A DNA stretch of 49,430 nucleotides from Defluviicoccus sp. (GCA_028821395.1 JAPPGP010000124.1:1-49430), one strand, 5' to 3'. Positions 15,814 through 24,457 are shown, counted from the stretch's first letter. The notes: generated by a model not told the origin, from the letters alone. Program-made: numbers and translations.

Positions 15814-16824
15814 ATGTTCGTCAAACGGGCCTGGTACGTCGCGGCCACGGCCGCCGAAGTCGGCCGCACCCCGCTCGCGCGCTCGGTTTGCGGCGAGCCC
15901 ATCGTGTTCTTCCGCAGCGAGGACGGGACCGCGCGCGCTCTTGCCGATCGCTGCATCCATCGCCGCCTGCCGCTCTCCCGGGGGCGGCTGGCGGGCGACC
16001 GGCTGATCTGCGGCTATCACGGCTTCGCCTACGACCCGGAGGGGCGATGCGTCGCCGTGCCGGGGCAGGACCGGGTGCCGCGCCGCGCCGCGGTGCACGC
16101 CTACCCGCTGGTGGAGCGATACGGCTGGATCTGGGTGTGGATGGGGGCGCCGGACGGCGCCGATCCGTCGCTCTTGCCGGCGATGCCTGGGCTCGACGAG
16201 GACGGCTGGGTGCCGTTCCGCGACCGCCTGCATGTCCGGGCGCATTACCAGCTCCTGGTCGACAACCTGATCGACCTGTCGCACGAGACCTATGTGCACA
16301 CCTCCAGCATCGGCAACGACGCCGTCGCCGAGACGCCGATCGAGTCGCGCCGGGAGGGGAACGAGGTTTTCGTCGACCGCATCATGCGCGACATCCCGCC
16401 GCCGCCCTTCTTCGCCCAGGCGGCCGGGAGCGATGCCAATATCGACCGCTACCAGCTGGTCCATTTCCAGCCGCCCTGCTACGTGCATGTCGAGGTGCGG
16501 GCGGTACCGCCGGGGAACGACGACCCCAATGCCGGGGTGCGGTTCTTCGTGCTGGACTGCCTGACGCCCGAGACGGAGCGCACGACCAACTATTTCTGGG
16601 CGGTGTCGCGCAACTTCCGGCCGACCGACGGCGAATTCGGCGAATGGTGGCATCGGGTGGTCTGCGGCATCTTCGAGGAGGACCGCGCGATCCTCGAAGC
16701 GCAGCAGGCCTCGATCGAGACGGACAGCAGCGGGGTACGCACGGTCGATGTCGCGATCGACGGCGGCACCATCCTCGCCCGCCAGGCGGTCGACGACCTC
16801 CTCGCCGCGGAGAACGGCGTTTGA
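15814..16824 (+). CDS. Rieske non-heme iron oxygenase, VanA-like
   Basis: A 336-residue terminal oxygenase of the vanillate O-demethylase type. The Rieske 2Fe-2S centre is C47-x-H49 and C66-x2-H69; the mononuclear iron site is N151-L-I-D154-L-S-H157 with H162. Such enzymes hydroxylate or demethylate aromatic acids using electrons from a separate reductase. No ferredoxin reductase is encoded nearby. A GGGGAGG site precedes the ATG at 15814. The gene starts 39 bases after the crotonase stop, on the same strand, so it may share the ligase operon. The substrate cannot be named. Confidence 0.9.
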   Translation: MFVKRAWYVAATAAEVGRTPLARSVCGEPIVFFRSEDGTARALADRCIHRRLPLSRGRLAGDRLICGYHGFAYDPEGRCVAVPGQDRVPRRAAVHAYPLVERYGWIWVWMGAPDGADPSLLPAMPGLDEDGWVPFRDRLHVRAHYQLLVDNLIDLSHETYVHTSSIGNDAVAETPIESRREGNEVFVDRIMRDIPPPPFFAQAAGSDANIDRYQLVHFQPPCYVHVEVRAVPPGNDDPNAGVRFFVLDCLTPETERTTNYFWAVSRNFRPTDGEFGEWWHRVVCGIFEEDRAILEAQQASIETDSSGVRTVDVAIDGGTILARQAVDDLLAAENGV

Positions 16825-16834
16825 CGGGCGCCGG

Positions 16835-17284
16835 CTAAGCGAACAGCGCCGCCGCCTCGTCCTCCAGCATCGGACCGGTGACCGCCATCCTGCGCACGCC
16901 GCGCCCGGCGACCTCGTGACAGCGCAGGTTCATCATCGGCGGCCCGCCCTCGCCGCGGATCTCGACCAGCCTGGGATGGGAGAGCCCGAAGACGATGCGC
17001 TCCAGCCCGGACCAGTAGGCGGCGACGGCGCACATCGCGCAGGGCTCGCAGCTCGTATAGAGGGTGTAGCCGCCGAGCGCCGGGCCGAGCTCGCGGCTCG
17101 CTTCGCGGATCAGATTGATCTCGGCATGGCCGGTCACGTCGCCGGTGGTGACCATGTCGTTCTCGGCTTCGAGGACGATCCCGCCCGCGCCGTCGACCAG
17201 CACCGAGCCGAAAGGCGGGTTGCCGTTCGCCGCCGCGCGCCGCGCCGCCGCGAAGGCCCGCCTCAGCAGTTCGTCTTCGCCCAT
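16835..17284 (-). CDS. Nucleoside/guanine deaminase-like CDA-fold protein
   Basis: A 149-residue zinc deaminase of the cytidine-deaminase superfamily. H53-A-E55 supplies one zinc ligand and the proton-shuttle Glu, and P-C82-A-M-C85 supplies the other two ligands. N-P-P-F-G-S-V-L-V at 22-30 is typical of the guanine deaminase / TadA-like branch. The open frame extends 21 codons upstream, but the ATG at 17284 follows AGGAGA at good spacing and is chosen. It is convergent with the Rieske gene and divergent from the LLM gene at 17371, sharing an 86-base promoter region with it. The substrate could be guanine or another amino-heterocycle. Confidence 0.87.
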   Translation of the reverse strand: MGEDELLRRAFAAARRAAANGNPPFGSVLVDGAGGIVLEAENDMVTTGDVTGHAEINLIREASRELGPALGGYTLYTSCEPCAMCAVAAYWSGLERIVFGLSHPRLVEIRGEGGPPMMNLRCHEVAGRGVRRMAVTGPMLEDEAAALFA

Positions 17285-17370
17285 CGCCTGTCTCCTGCCT
17301 GTTGCGCCCGCGGACCGAGCGGCAGCAAACTGTCCCGCCGCCGCCATAGTCGCCCCCGGGAGAGAGGTGG

Positions 17371-18429
17371 ATGAAATTCGGCCTGTTCTACTTGCCGACC
17401 TACCTGCCGCAGATCCGCGACGCCCATACCCATTACCACAACATGGTGGAGCAGGTCGTCTACGCCGACCGGATCGGCATCGATTACGCCTGGATGGTCG
17501 AGCATCATTTCGTCCGCCACGGCGGGCTGCTGCCGGCGAACTACGCCTTCCTCTCCTACCTCGCGGGTCGGACCGAGCGCATCCGTCTCGGCACCGGGGC
17601 GACGATCCTGCCGCTGAACGACCCGGTGCGGGTGGCCGAGCAGGCCGCCGCGCTCGACCAGCTCTCCAGGGGGAGGTTCGATTTCGGCGTCGGGCGCGGC
17701 TTCATCCGCGACGAGTTCGACGCCTTCGGCATCCCGATGAAGGAGAGCCGGGAGCGGGTCGAGGAGGGCGTCGCACTGATCCGGCGGGCGTGGTCGGAGC
17801 CGACGCTCGAGTTCGACGGCGGGTTCCGGCCGGCGATGGCCGGGCTGCCGATCCTGCCGCCGGTCTACCAGAAGCCGCACCCGCCGATCTGGGTCGCCTG
17901 CCTGTTATCGCCCGAGAGCTTCGAATGGACGGCGAGGGAGGGCCACAACCTGCTCTACGTCGCCTATCACGTCGACCACGAGATCGCGGTCGAGCGCATC
18001 GGCTGGTACCGCGACGCGCTCGAGGACGCCGGGCGAAAGGTGGAGGATCACGAGATCTGCTGCGTCTATCACGCGTATTTCCTGGCCGAGGGGGACGATT
18101 CCAGGCTGGAGGCGGCGGTTCACGGACCGATGAGCGAGTACGCCGCCGCCGGGCTCGAGGCCACCCGCAATCCCGCCGACCCCGTCGCCTACAAGGGCTA
18201 CGAGCAGCGCGACGCCGGCCAGCGGCGGTTCACCTTCGAGTCCTACTTTCCGGGGCGCGTCCTGATGGGCGGGCCGGAGCAGGCTATTGAGCGCATCCGG
18301 GTGCTGGCCGATATCGGCATCACCCAGATCGGCATGCTGGTCGATTTCGGCTCGCTGCCCCAGGCGGAGATCATGCGCTCGCTGGAGATCTTCGGGACGG
18401 ACGTCCTGCCGCAGGTGCGGGACTTGTAG
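17371..18429 (+). CDS. LLM class flavin-dependent oxidoreductase
   Basis: A 352-residue luciferase-like monooxygenase, expected to be a TIM barrel using FMNH2 or reduced F420. Family features are the N-terminal M-K-F-G-L-F-Y-L, W-M-V-E-H-H-F at about 46-52, the I-R-L-G-T-G-A-T-I-L-P-L segment, and D-Q-L-S-R-G-R-F-D-F-G-V-G-R-G. The W-x-V-E-H-H motif is typical of the bacterial luciferase/alkanal monooxygenase-like branch. A GAGAGG site precedes the ATG. No partner reductase is adjacent. It is convergent with the VOC gene, 17 bases apart. Confidence 0.9.
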   Translation: MKFGLFYLPTYLPQIRDAHTHYHNMVEQVVYADRIGIDYAWMVEHHFVRHGGLLPANYAFLSYLAGRTERIRLGTGATILPLNDPVRVAEQAAALDQLSRGRFDFGVGRGFIRDEFDAFGIPMKESRERVEEGVALIRRAWSEPTLEFDGGFRPAMAGLPILPPVYQKPHPPIWVACLLSPESFEWTAREGHNLLYVAYHVDHEIAVERIGWYRDALEDAGRKVEDHEICCVYHAYFLAEGDDSRLEAAVHGPMSEYAAAGLEATRNPADPVAYKGYEQRDAGQRRFTFESYFPGRVLMGGPEQAIERIRVLADIGITQIGMLVDFGSLPQAEIMRSLEIFGTDVLPQVRDL

Positions 18430-18446
18430 CGCCCCCGCTTAGCGCT

Positions 18447-18893
18447 CTACGCGAGCCCCTTCTTCGCGAGCTCCTGCTTCGCCGAGTCGGTCTTTTCGAG
18501 CCCGTCGAGCCCCATGCCGCGCAGGATCGGCTCGGCCTTGGTGAACTGGATGTCGTCGTAGGGCACGACCTCGACGCGGTTGCCCCAGGGGTCGCGGAAA
18601 TTGAGCCGGTTGCCGATCATCTCGGCGCCGAGCTCTTCGAGCGCCGCGCGGACCGTGCTGCGGTCGTCCACCACCAGCCCGAAATGGCGCTTCGCGTCGG
18701 GCGAGCCGCCGCTGTTCAGGGTCAGCTGGATGAACTGGTCGCCCATGTCGATGAAGGCGTTGGTCTCGCCGCGCCCGCGCAGCTCGAACTCGAACACGGC
18801 GCCGTAGAAGGCGAGCGCCGCGTCGAGATCGTCGACCTCGAGCACGACATGGTTGATGCCCATCACGCGGGCCTTCCTGCGGGTTTCCGCCAT
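18447..18893 (-). CDS. VOC superfamily (glyoxalase/dioxygenase-fold) protein
   Basis: A 148-residue single-domain VOC protein with paired beta-alpha-beta-beta-beta modules: I-N-H-V-V-L-E-V-D-D-L-D-A-A-L-A-F-Y at 13-30, H-F-G-L-V-V-D-D near 70, and F-R-D-P-W-G-N-R-V-E-V-V near 100-110. His15, His70 and the Glu in N-R-V-E are plausible metal ligands. Families of this fold include glyoxalases, extradiol dioxygenases and epimerases; none can be chosen. It follows the SDR gene by 14 bases on the same strand, so the two form a small operon. Confidence 0.85.
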   Translation of the reverse strand: MAETRRKARVMGINHVVLEVDDLDAALAFYGAVFEFELRGRGETNAFIDMGDQFIQLTLNSGGSPDAKRHFGLVVDDRSTVRAALEELGAEMIGNRLNFRDPWGNRVEVVPYDDIQFTKAEPILRGMGLDGLEKTDSAKQELAKKGLA

Positions 18894-18907
18894 TTCTCCC
18901 TCCCTCG

Positions 18908-19669
18908 CTATCGCGGCGGCAGACGGACCGCGCCGTCGAGCCGGATGGTCTCGCCGTTGAGCAGGGGGTTCTCCACGATGTGCTGGACGAGATGCGCATA
19001 TTCCTCCGGCAAGCCCAGACGCGCCGGGAACTGGGTGATCGAGAGCAGCCCTTCGCGCACAGCATCGGGCACGTTGTCGAACATCGGCGTCTGCAGGATG
19101 CCGGGCGCGATGGTCATCACGCGCACGCCCATGCGGGCGAATTCGCGCGCCGCGGGCAGCGTGATCGAGGCGATCGCGCCCTTGGACGCGGCATAAGCCG
19201 CCTGGCCGATCTGCCCGTCATAGGCGGCGACCGAGGCGGTGTTGACGACCACGCCGCGCTCGCCGACCTCGTTCGGATCGAGCCCCGACATGGCGGCGAC
19301 GGCGAGCCGCATCGCGTTGAAGCTGCCGAACAGGTTGATGTCGACCACGCGGGTAAAATCCTCCAGCGGCATCGGTCCGCCGCGCCCGACGATGCGCCCG
19401 GCAACCCCGATTCCGGCGCAGTTGACCAGCACCCGGGGCACCCCGACCGCGTCCGAGATTTCGGCGAGCGCCGCCTCCATCGCGTCCGGGCTGGTGACAT
19501 CGCAGCCCACCCCGGTGCCGCCGATCTCCGCGCCGACGGCCTTCGCGCCGTCGCCGTTGAGATCGACGATGCCGACCTTCGCGCCGAGCTCCGCCAGACG
19601 CCTGGCACTCGCCGCGCCGAGGCCGGATGCGCCGCCGGTGACCAGCGCCGAAATGCCCGCGATATCCAT
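18908..19669 (-). CDS. Short-chain dehydrogenase/reductase, 3-hydroxyacyl-CoA-dehydrogenase type II-like
   Basis: A 253-residue classical SDR. The NAD-binding motif is T-G-G-A-S-G-L-G at 11-18, N-C-A-G at 83-86, and the catalytic triad is Ser146, Tyr159 and Lys163 (Y-A-A-S-K). The late segment I-A-P-G-I-L-Q-T-P-M, followed by N-V-P-D-A-V-R, resembles HSD17B10/3-hydroxyacyl-CoA dehydrogenase type II, which oxidises 3-hydroxyacyl-CoA. That would complement the neighbouring crotonases. The ATG at 19669 is preceded by a GGGG-rich ribosome site; the frame extends far upstream without homology. It is divergent from the crotonase at 19758. Confidence 0.9.
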   Translation of the reverse strand: MDIAGISALVTGGASGLGAASARRLAELGAKVGIVDLNGDGAKAVGAEIGGTGVGCDVTSPDAMEAALAEISDAVGVPRVLVNCAGIGVAGRIVGRGGPMPLEDFTRVVDINLFGSFNAMRLAVAAMSGLDPNEVGERGVVVNTASVAAYDGQIGQAAYAASKGAIASITLPAAREFARMGVRVMTIAPGILQTPMFDNVPDAVREGLLSITQFPARLGLPEEYAHLVQHIVENPLLNGETIRLDGAVRLPPR

Positions 19670-19757
19670 CCCTGTCCCCCTCTCCGATACCGCCGTCAGT
19701 TTACACCGCCGGCCCCGGCCCCTATAGCTGGCGCGAAACAGCCGGGTCAATTCCGAC

Positions 19758-20540
19758 GTGACGAACTTCGAGAGCGAGGTGCTGCGGTTCGAGCAGCGGG
19801 GTCCGGTCGCGATCCTCACCATCGACCGGGCGGAGAAGGGAAACGCGGTCAACACCCGGCTGATCGAGGACATCAACCGCTTCTTCCAGGCGGTGCCGAA
19901 GGAGGCGCGGGCGGTCGTGCTGTGCGGCGCGGGCCGGCACTTCTGCGCCGGGCTCGACCTCGCCGAGCACAAGGAGCGCGATCCCGTCGAGTCGTTCGAG
20001 GCTTCGCGCTACTGGCACCGCACGCTCGACATGGTGGAGTTCGGCGCGGTCCCCGTGGTCGTCGCCATGCAGGGCGCGGTGATGGGGGGCGGGCTGGAGA
20101 TCGCCGCTTCCACCCATGTACGGGTCGCCGAGCCGAGCGCGATCTACCAGCTCCCCGAGGGCCAGCGCGGCATCTTTGTCGGCGGCGGGGCTACGGTGCG
20201 GGTTACGCGCATCATCGGCGCCGGGCGCACCACCGAGATGATGCTGACCGGACGCCGGGTGTCCGCCGAGGAAGGCCAGGCGCTCGGCCTGTCGCATTAC
20301 CTGGTGGGCGAGGGCGAGGCGCTGGGCAAGGCGATCGCGCTGGCCGAGACCGTCGCCGGCAACGCGCCGATGGTGAACACGATGGCGATCGGCGCGATCG
20401 GCCGCATCGCCGACATGTCGCGGCAGGAAGGACTGTTCACGGAATCCGTTGCCACCGCGCTGACCCAGACCAGCACCGATGCGCGCGCCGGCATCGAGGC
20501 GTTCCTTGAAAGGCGCAAGGCCCGGTTCGACCGGGATTAG
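19758..20540 (+). CDS. Crotonase-family enoyl-CoA hydratase/isomerase
   Basis: A 260-residue crotonase from a GTG start. It shows the oxyanion-hole segments R-H-F-C-A-G-L-D-L (about 57-65) and Q-G-A-V-M-G-G-G-L-E-I-A (about 97-108), then Y-Q-L-P-E-G-Q-R-G-I-F-V-G-G-G, where the Glu may be catalytic. The C-terminus ends F-L-E-R-R-K-A-R-F, the usual family tail. Divergent transcription from the SDR gene (88 bases between starts) suggests joint control. Its stop overlaps that of the convergent DMT transporter: the two stops occupy 20537-20540. Confidence 0.9.
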   Translation: MTNFESEVLRFEQRGPVAILTIDRAEKGNAVNTRLIEDINRFFQAVPKEARAVVLCGAGRHFCAGLDLAEHKERDPVESFEASRYWHRTLDMVEFGAVPVVVAMQGAVMGGGLEIAASTHVRVAEPSAIYQLPEGQRGIFVGGGATVRVTRIIGAGRTTEMMLTGRRVSAEEGQALGLSHYLVGEGEALGKAIALAETVAGNAPMVNTMAIGAIGRIADMSRQEGLFTESVATALTQTSTDARAGIEAFLERRKARFDRD

Positions 20541-21454
20541 CCCGAATCGGCGTCTTGCGCGCCCGGGCGCGCCTCTTCGATCCGGACCGCGAGCACGGCG
20601 CCGATCACCAGCGCGGCTCCGGCGAGCTGGAGCGGGGTCAGAACCTGGCCCAGGATCAGGAACCCGGCGGCGATGGAGAACACCGGCTCCAGGTTCATCA
20701 GCAGCGAGGCGCGGATCGAGCCGATCAGCGCGATCGCCCCGAAGAAGCCGAGCATCGACACGGCGTAGAACAGCGGCAGCGTGATCAGCCCGGCCCAGCC
20801 CTTGACGGTCTGGGGCAGGGCGACGTCGCCGGCGATCAGGCAGATCGCGAGATAGATCAACCCCGCGGAGATCTGCAGATGGAAGGTGAACAGGCGGGGG
20901 TCCTGGGTGCGCAGCACCCCGCCGCTCGCGATCACGAGGATCGACCATGAGATCGCCGCCCCGATGGCGAGCAGCGACCCCCATAGATTGGGCCCTTCGC
21001 CGGTCACGTCGAAGACCAGGATCAAGCCGGTGAAGGCAACGACGAGCCCGACTGCGATTGCCGGCGTGATCCGGTCCTGGCGGAAGGCGATGGCGATCAG
21101 GGCGACCAGGATCGGATAGATGTAGAAGATGGCGAAGGTGAGCCCGACCGCGATATGGGCGATCGAGGTGTAGAGGCAATAGGCCTGGATCGCGGCGAGC
21201 CCGCCGAGGGCGAGCGAGATCAGCCGCTCGCGGCGCGGCAGGGCTAAGCCGATGCCGGTGAAATGGAGCAGCGGCACGAAGACCAGCATCGCGCCCACAT
21301 AGCGGGCGCTGATCGCCGCCAGCGGCTCGCCGCCGCCCTCGTAGGAGAACACCGCCGCCACCGTGGAGGCGGTGAAGGTGAGCGTCGCCCCGACCGCGAG
21401 AGCGATCCCGGCGAGTGCGCGCCGCCGGGCCGGGTCGTCGAGGAGCCCGGCCAA
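20537..21454 (-). CDS. DMT-family (EamA) transporter
   Basis: A 305-residue inner-membrane protein with about ten hydrophobic segments in two EamA repeats, roughly residues 15-145 and 160-290. The EamA family exports amino acids, metabolites or other small solutes; no substrate can be deduced. The C-terminal tail is acidic and short. The gene lies 34 bases downstream of the amidohydrolase on the same strand, so it may export a product or intermediate of that enzyme. Its TAA overlaps the convergent crotonase stop codon. Confidence 0.85.
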   Translation of the reverse strand: MAGLLDDPARRRALAGIALAVGATLTFTASTVAAVFSYEGGGEPLAAISARYVGAMLVFVPLLHFTGIGLALPRRERLISLALGGLAAIQAYCLYTSIAHIAVGLTFAIFYIYPILVALIAIAFRQDRITPAIAVGLVVAFTGLILVFDVTGEGPNLWGSLLAIGAAISWSILVIASGGVLRTQDPRLFTFHLQISAGLIYLAICLIAGDVALPQTVKGWAGLITLPLFYAVSMLGFFGAIALIGSIRASLLMNLEPVFSIAAGFLILGQVLTPLQLAGAALVIGAVLAVRIEEARPGAQDADSG

Positions 21455-21488
21455 GACCGGAAACCCGCGACCCGCCCGCGGCGGCGTC

Positions 21489-22493
21489 TCAGTTGAGCTT
21501 CAGGAGCTTCTTCGCGTTGTCGAGATAGAGCGCGCTGCGCTCGGCGTCGGTGACCTCGATCTTGTCCAGGATTCGGATGGTCTCGCGGATATACATCGGC
21601 CCGCCCTCCGGATCGAACGGGCAGTCGGAGGCGAACAGGCACTTGTCGATGCCGAAGAAGGCGAGCCCGCAATCGGTCGCCGCGTCCGACCCGAAGGTGG
21701 CGGTGTCGGCGTAGAACATCTTGAAGTAGTCGACGGGGCGCTTCTTCATCGAGGCCAGCAGCGCCTCGTAATCCTCGTCCGCCGTTCGCGTGCCGAGCTG
21801 GTCCCAGCCCGGACCGACGCGGCCCTCGAAATAGGGGATCATCGCGCCCAGATGGTGCGAGATGATCTTGATGTGGGGCAGCTTGTCGAAGATCCCGGAA
21901 AACACGATCCGGGCCATCGCGGCGGAGGTCTCGTAGGGCCAGCCGAAGGTCCACCAGATCTCGTATTTGGACTTGTCCTCGGTCAGGTAGTCGGGATGGT
22001 TGGCGGCGCGCGCGGGATGCAGCCAGATCGGCAAGTCGTGCCCCGCCATCTTCTCGAACACCGGGTAAAACTCGGGCTCGTCGAGCGGCCGGTTGTTGAC
22101 GTGGCTGAAGATCTGCACGCCGCAGGCGCCAAGCTCGCCGACGGCACGGTCGATCTCGTCCACCGTCGCGTCCATGTTGTTCATCGGCAGCGAGGCGATG
22201 AAGCTCGGGAAGCGGTCCGGGTAGCGCCGGCAGAGCGCCGCCATGCCGTCATTGGCGAGCCGGGCGAGCTCGGGCGTTCGCTCGGGGCCGGCGATGAACT
22301 CGATCGGCGGCATCGAGTTGGACAGGATCTGCTGGTACTCGCCGAAGGTGTCCATCATCCGCAGCCGGGCGTCGACGTCGTAGAGCACCGGGATGTTGAG
22401 CCAGCGCTTGATCGGCCCCTTGTTGGGGATGACCTCCTGCATGCGCTCGAAGTACTTGACCGGAAAGATGTGGTTGTAGATGTCGAGCTTCAT
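21489..22493 (-). CDS. ACMSD-like amidohydrolase (decarboxylase family)
   Basis: A 334-residue amidohydrolase-2 family protein, related to aminocarboxymuconate-semialdehyde and 2,3-/2,6-dihydroxybenzoate decarboxylases. Expected metal ligands His159 (I-W-L-H-P), His213/His214 (I-S-H-H-L-G) and Asp290 (F-A-S-D-C-P-F-D) are present. The first His of the N-terminal H-x-H motif is Tyr6 (D-I-Y-N-H). Gamma-resorcylate decarboxylase has Glu at this place, so variation is tolerated, but Tyr is unusual. Decarboxylation or hydrolysis of an aromatic-derived acid is likely. It is divergent from the binding-protein gene at 22698, across a 204-base promoter region. Confidence 0.87.
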   Translation of the reverse strand: MKLDIYNHIFPVKYFERMQEVIPNKGPIKRWLNIPVLYDVDARLRMMDTFGEYQQILSNSMPPIEFIAGPERTPELARLANDGMAALCRRYPDRFPSFIASLPMNNMDATVDEIDRAVGELGACGVQIFSHVNNRPLDEPEFYPVFEKMAGHDLPIWLHPARAANHPDYLTEDKSKYEIWWTFGWPYETSAAMARIVFSGIFDKLPHIKIISHHLGAMIPYFEGRVGPGWDQLGTRTADEDYEALLASMKKRPVDYFKMFYADTATFGSDAATDCGLAFFGIDKCLFASDCPFDPEGGPMYIRETIRILDKIEVTDAERSALYLDNAKKLLKLN

Positions 22494-22601
22494 GGCGAAC
22501 CCCCCGCTCTCCGCCGCGCCGCCGACGCGGCGCGCAACCCGCCGGCATTATGGCCACCGCCCGAAAGGCTGCCAAGGAGAGGCCCCCAAGCGTCGCGCGA
22601 C

Positions 22602-22630
22602 TTGACAGTTGCAGCGCCCCCACCCAGCAT
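22602..22630 (+). promoter_or_regulatory. Candidate promoter for the ABC binding protein
   Basis: A perfect -35 box TTGACA (22602-22607), a 17-base spacer and a weak -10 box CAGCAT (22625-22630) lie 68 bases before the ATG at 22698. The -35 match is strong for this GC-rich context; the -10 is poor. Confidence 0.4.
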
Positions 22631-22697
22631 GAACGGACCGGTTCGCCTCCCGAGACCGGCAAGGCGGGCCGCCGGACGAATCGAAGGGAGGAATGAG

Positions 22698-23687
22698 ATG
22701 TTCAAGAAACGTTTGCTGCTCGGGGGACTCTCGGTTCTCGCGGCCGTCGCGGTCTCGGCGCCGGCGCTCGCCCAGGCGCTCAAGGAAGTGTCCACGACGG
22801 TTCCGAGGAACAGCGTCTTCATCCTCAGCGCCTACGGGGGCAAGGATGCCGGGATCTACGAGAAGCACGGGATCGACCTGAAGCTCGATCCCCGGCCGTT
22901 CCGCGGCCACGTCGCGGGCCTCCCCGCCAAGGAATGCATGGTCACCTACTACCCCGGCACGGCGGCGATCGCCCGCATCAACAAGGGGCTCGACTGGGTG
23001 GTCATCGGTGGCGGGCTGACGGTGATGCAGGAGGTCATGGTCCGCAACGAGACCCCGTTCAAGGCGGTCCCCGACCTGCGCGGCAAGAAGTTCTCTAGCT
23101 GGTCGACCGGCGCGGGCGCCTTCAAGGCGACCCGGGCCGCGCTGCTCGACGCCTACGGTCTCGACGTGCTCAAGGACACCGATTTCGTGCAGGCCGCCGC
23201 GCCGGCGCTGTTCAAGTTCCTGGAGAACGGCAAGGTCGATTCGATGTTCAACATCTCCTCGTTGACCGTCGCGGCCCTGGCGCAGCCGGACAAGTACCGC
23301 TCGATCTTCTCGGCCAACGCCTATTGGAAGGAGAAGACCGGGTACCCGGTGGTCTGGTCGGCTCCGATCGTGGCGTGGCGCAGCTGGGTCGAGGAGGACC
23401 CGGACCGCGCCAAGCGATTCGTCGCGGCCTCCCACGAGGCTTGGGAGTGGCTGCGCAAGCCGGAGAACCTCGCCGCGGCGGTGAAGAAGCACGGCAAGCT
23501 CGCCGCGGTGAAGAACCAGGCGCAGGCCGACGTGTACAAGCGCCTGCTGTCCGAGAAGCGGGTGTTCCTGACCGACTGGAACCAGAAGGTGATCGACACG
23601 CAATGGGCGTTCCTCGAAATGGCCCAGAAGCGCGGCGTGATCGACAAGGTTCCGGATAAGGCGAAGCACGGGCTGATCCTCGAATAG
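22698..23687 (+). CDS. ABC-type substrate-binding protein, NMT1/SsuA-like
   Basis: A 329-residue periplasmic solute-binding protein. A Sec signal occupies about residues 1-26 (M-F-K-K-R, hydrophobic core, cleavage at A-L-A-Q). The mature part has the NMT1/SsuA pattern: Y-G-G-K-D-A-G-I-Y-E-K-H-G-I-D-L near 43-58, then D-L-R-G-K-K-F-S-S-W and a late W-A-F-L-E-M-A. These proteins deliver sulfonates, nitriles, pyrimidine precursors or aromatic acids to NitT/TauT-type importers. No ATPase or permease is adjacent, so it probably uses a distant transporter or the one at 35760-37325. AAGGGAGG at 22684-22691 precedes the ATG. Confidence 0.88.
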   Translation: MFKKRLLLGGLSVLAAVAVSAPALAQALKEVSTTVPRNSVFILSAYGGKDAGIYEKHGIDLKLDPRPFRGHVAGLPAKECMVTYYPGTAAIARINKGLDWVVIGGGLTVMQEVMVRNETPFKAVPDLRGKKFSSWSTGAGAFKATRAALLDAYGLDVLKDTDFVQAAAPALFKFLENGKVDSMFNISSLTVAALAQPDKYRSIFSANAYWKEKTGYPVVWSAPIVAWRSWVEEDPDRAKRFVAASHEAWEWLRKPENLAAAVKKHGKLAAVKNQAQADVYKRLLSEKRVFLTDWNQKVIDTQWAFLEMAQKRGVIDKVPDKAKHGLILE

Positions 23688-23707
23688 GGACGCCCTGACG
23701 CGAACGA

Positions 23708-23731
23708 CGCCGGGCCGGAAACGGCCCGGCG
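23708..23731. terminator. Bidirectional hairpin terminator
   Basis: A perfect 10-bp stem CGCCGGGCCG/CGGCCCGGCG with a GAAA tetraloop, followed by GCTTCGT... The hairpin sits in the 56-base gap between two convergent genes (stops at 23687 and 23744), as expected of a shared terminator. Confidence 0.65.
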
Positions 23732-23743
23732 CTTCGTGACGCT

Positions 23744-24457
23744 TCAGCGCCGGAACAGGGTCCCGAGCGACTCGGGCGCCGCATCGTTGCCGACGGCGCG
23801 CAACGCCGACCAGAGGATGGTCTGGTTGGAGCTCAGAACCGGGCGGCCGGTCATCGCCGCGAGCGCCCCGAGCGAGGCGAAGGTGGGAAGGTCGGTGGCG
23901 AGCAGCACCACCGCTTCCGAGTCGCCGAGGTCGAGCCGTTCCACCAGCCCGCGCAGACGCCCGGCATCGACCCGCGGGACATCGGCCATCTGGCGGATGT
24001 CGAGGGTCGCATCGTCGGTGACCGCGAATCCGCGCTCGGCGAAGAACGGCGGCGCGAGCGCGTGGATCGCCGCCGGGTAGGGTGTGCCGAGCACGAAACG
24101 TCTTACCCCGAGATGCGCAAGCCCATCGCGCAGCGCCGTCCAGGCCGAGAGGCATCGGCAGCCGGTGCGCGCGGCGATCTCCCCGGTGCGTGCCTCGTTC
24201 CAGCCGGGCTCCATGATGAAGGTCGTCACCATGTCGGCGTAGACGATGACGTCGACCCCGGTCGCCGCGAGCTCGTCGACCGCGCGGTCGACGTTTTCCT
24301 CCATCGCGTGCACCGCCGCCGGCGTCAGCTCCCCTTTGGCGAGGATCCTTGTGGCGTAGAGCGCGACTCCTTCGGGCAGGACCGACCACAGCTCCGGCTC
24401 CAGCACCCCGTTATTGGCGGGCACGACGAGGCCGATCCGTCCCGCTTCTCCGAACAT
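23744..24457 (-). CDS. Asp/Glu-racemase superfamily protein lacking both catalytic Cys
   Basis: A 237-residue protein of the arylmalonate decarboxylase / maleate isomerase branch. It has I-G-L-V-V-P-A-N-N at 8-16, L-G-V-R-R-F-V-L-G-T-P-Y at 116-127, and P-V-L-S-S-N at 206-211. The first active-site position, Gly or Cys in relatives, falls at about Asp75 (Y-A-D-M-V-T-T-F). The second, Cys188 in the Bordetella decarboxylase, is Thr188 here by manual alignment. The only cysteines are 100 and 102. The standard Cys-based racemase or isomerase reaction is therefore unlikely. The gene starts 3 bases after the dihydroorotase-like gene and is surely in one operon with it. Confidence 0.8.
   Translation of the reverse strand: MFGEAGRIGLVVPANNGVLEPELWSVLPEGVALYATRILAKGELTPAAVHAMEENVDRAVDELAATGVDVIVYADMVTTFIMEPGWNEARTGEIAARTGCRCLSAWTALRDGLAHLGVRRFVLGTPYPAAIHALAPPFFAERGFAVTDDATLDIRQMADVPRVDAGRLRGLVERLDLGDSEAVVLLATDLPTFASLGALAAMTGRPVLSSNQTILWSALRAVGNDAAPESLGTLFRR

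Noticed and set aside
13312..16653. Long minus-strand open frame across the tRNA, ligase, crotonase and Rieske genes
   Set aside because: It covers a tRNA and three genes with clear motifs; composition is typical of antisense GC-rich frames.
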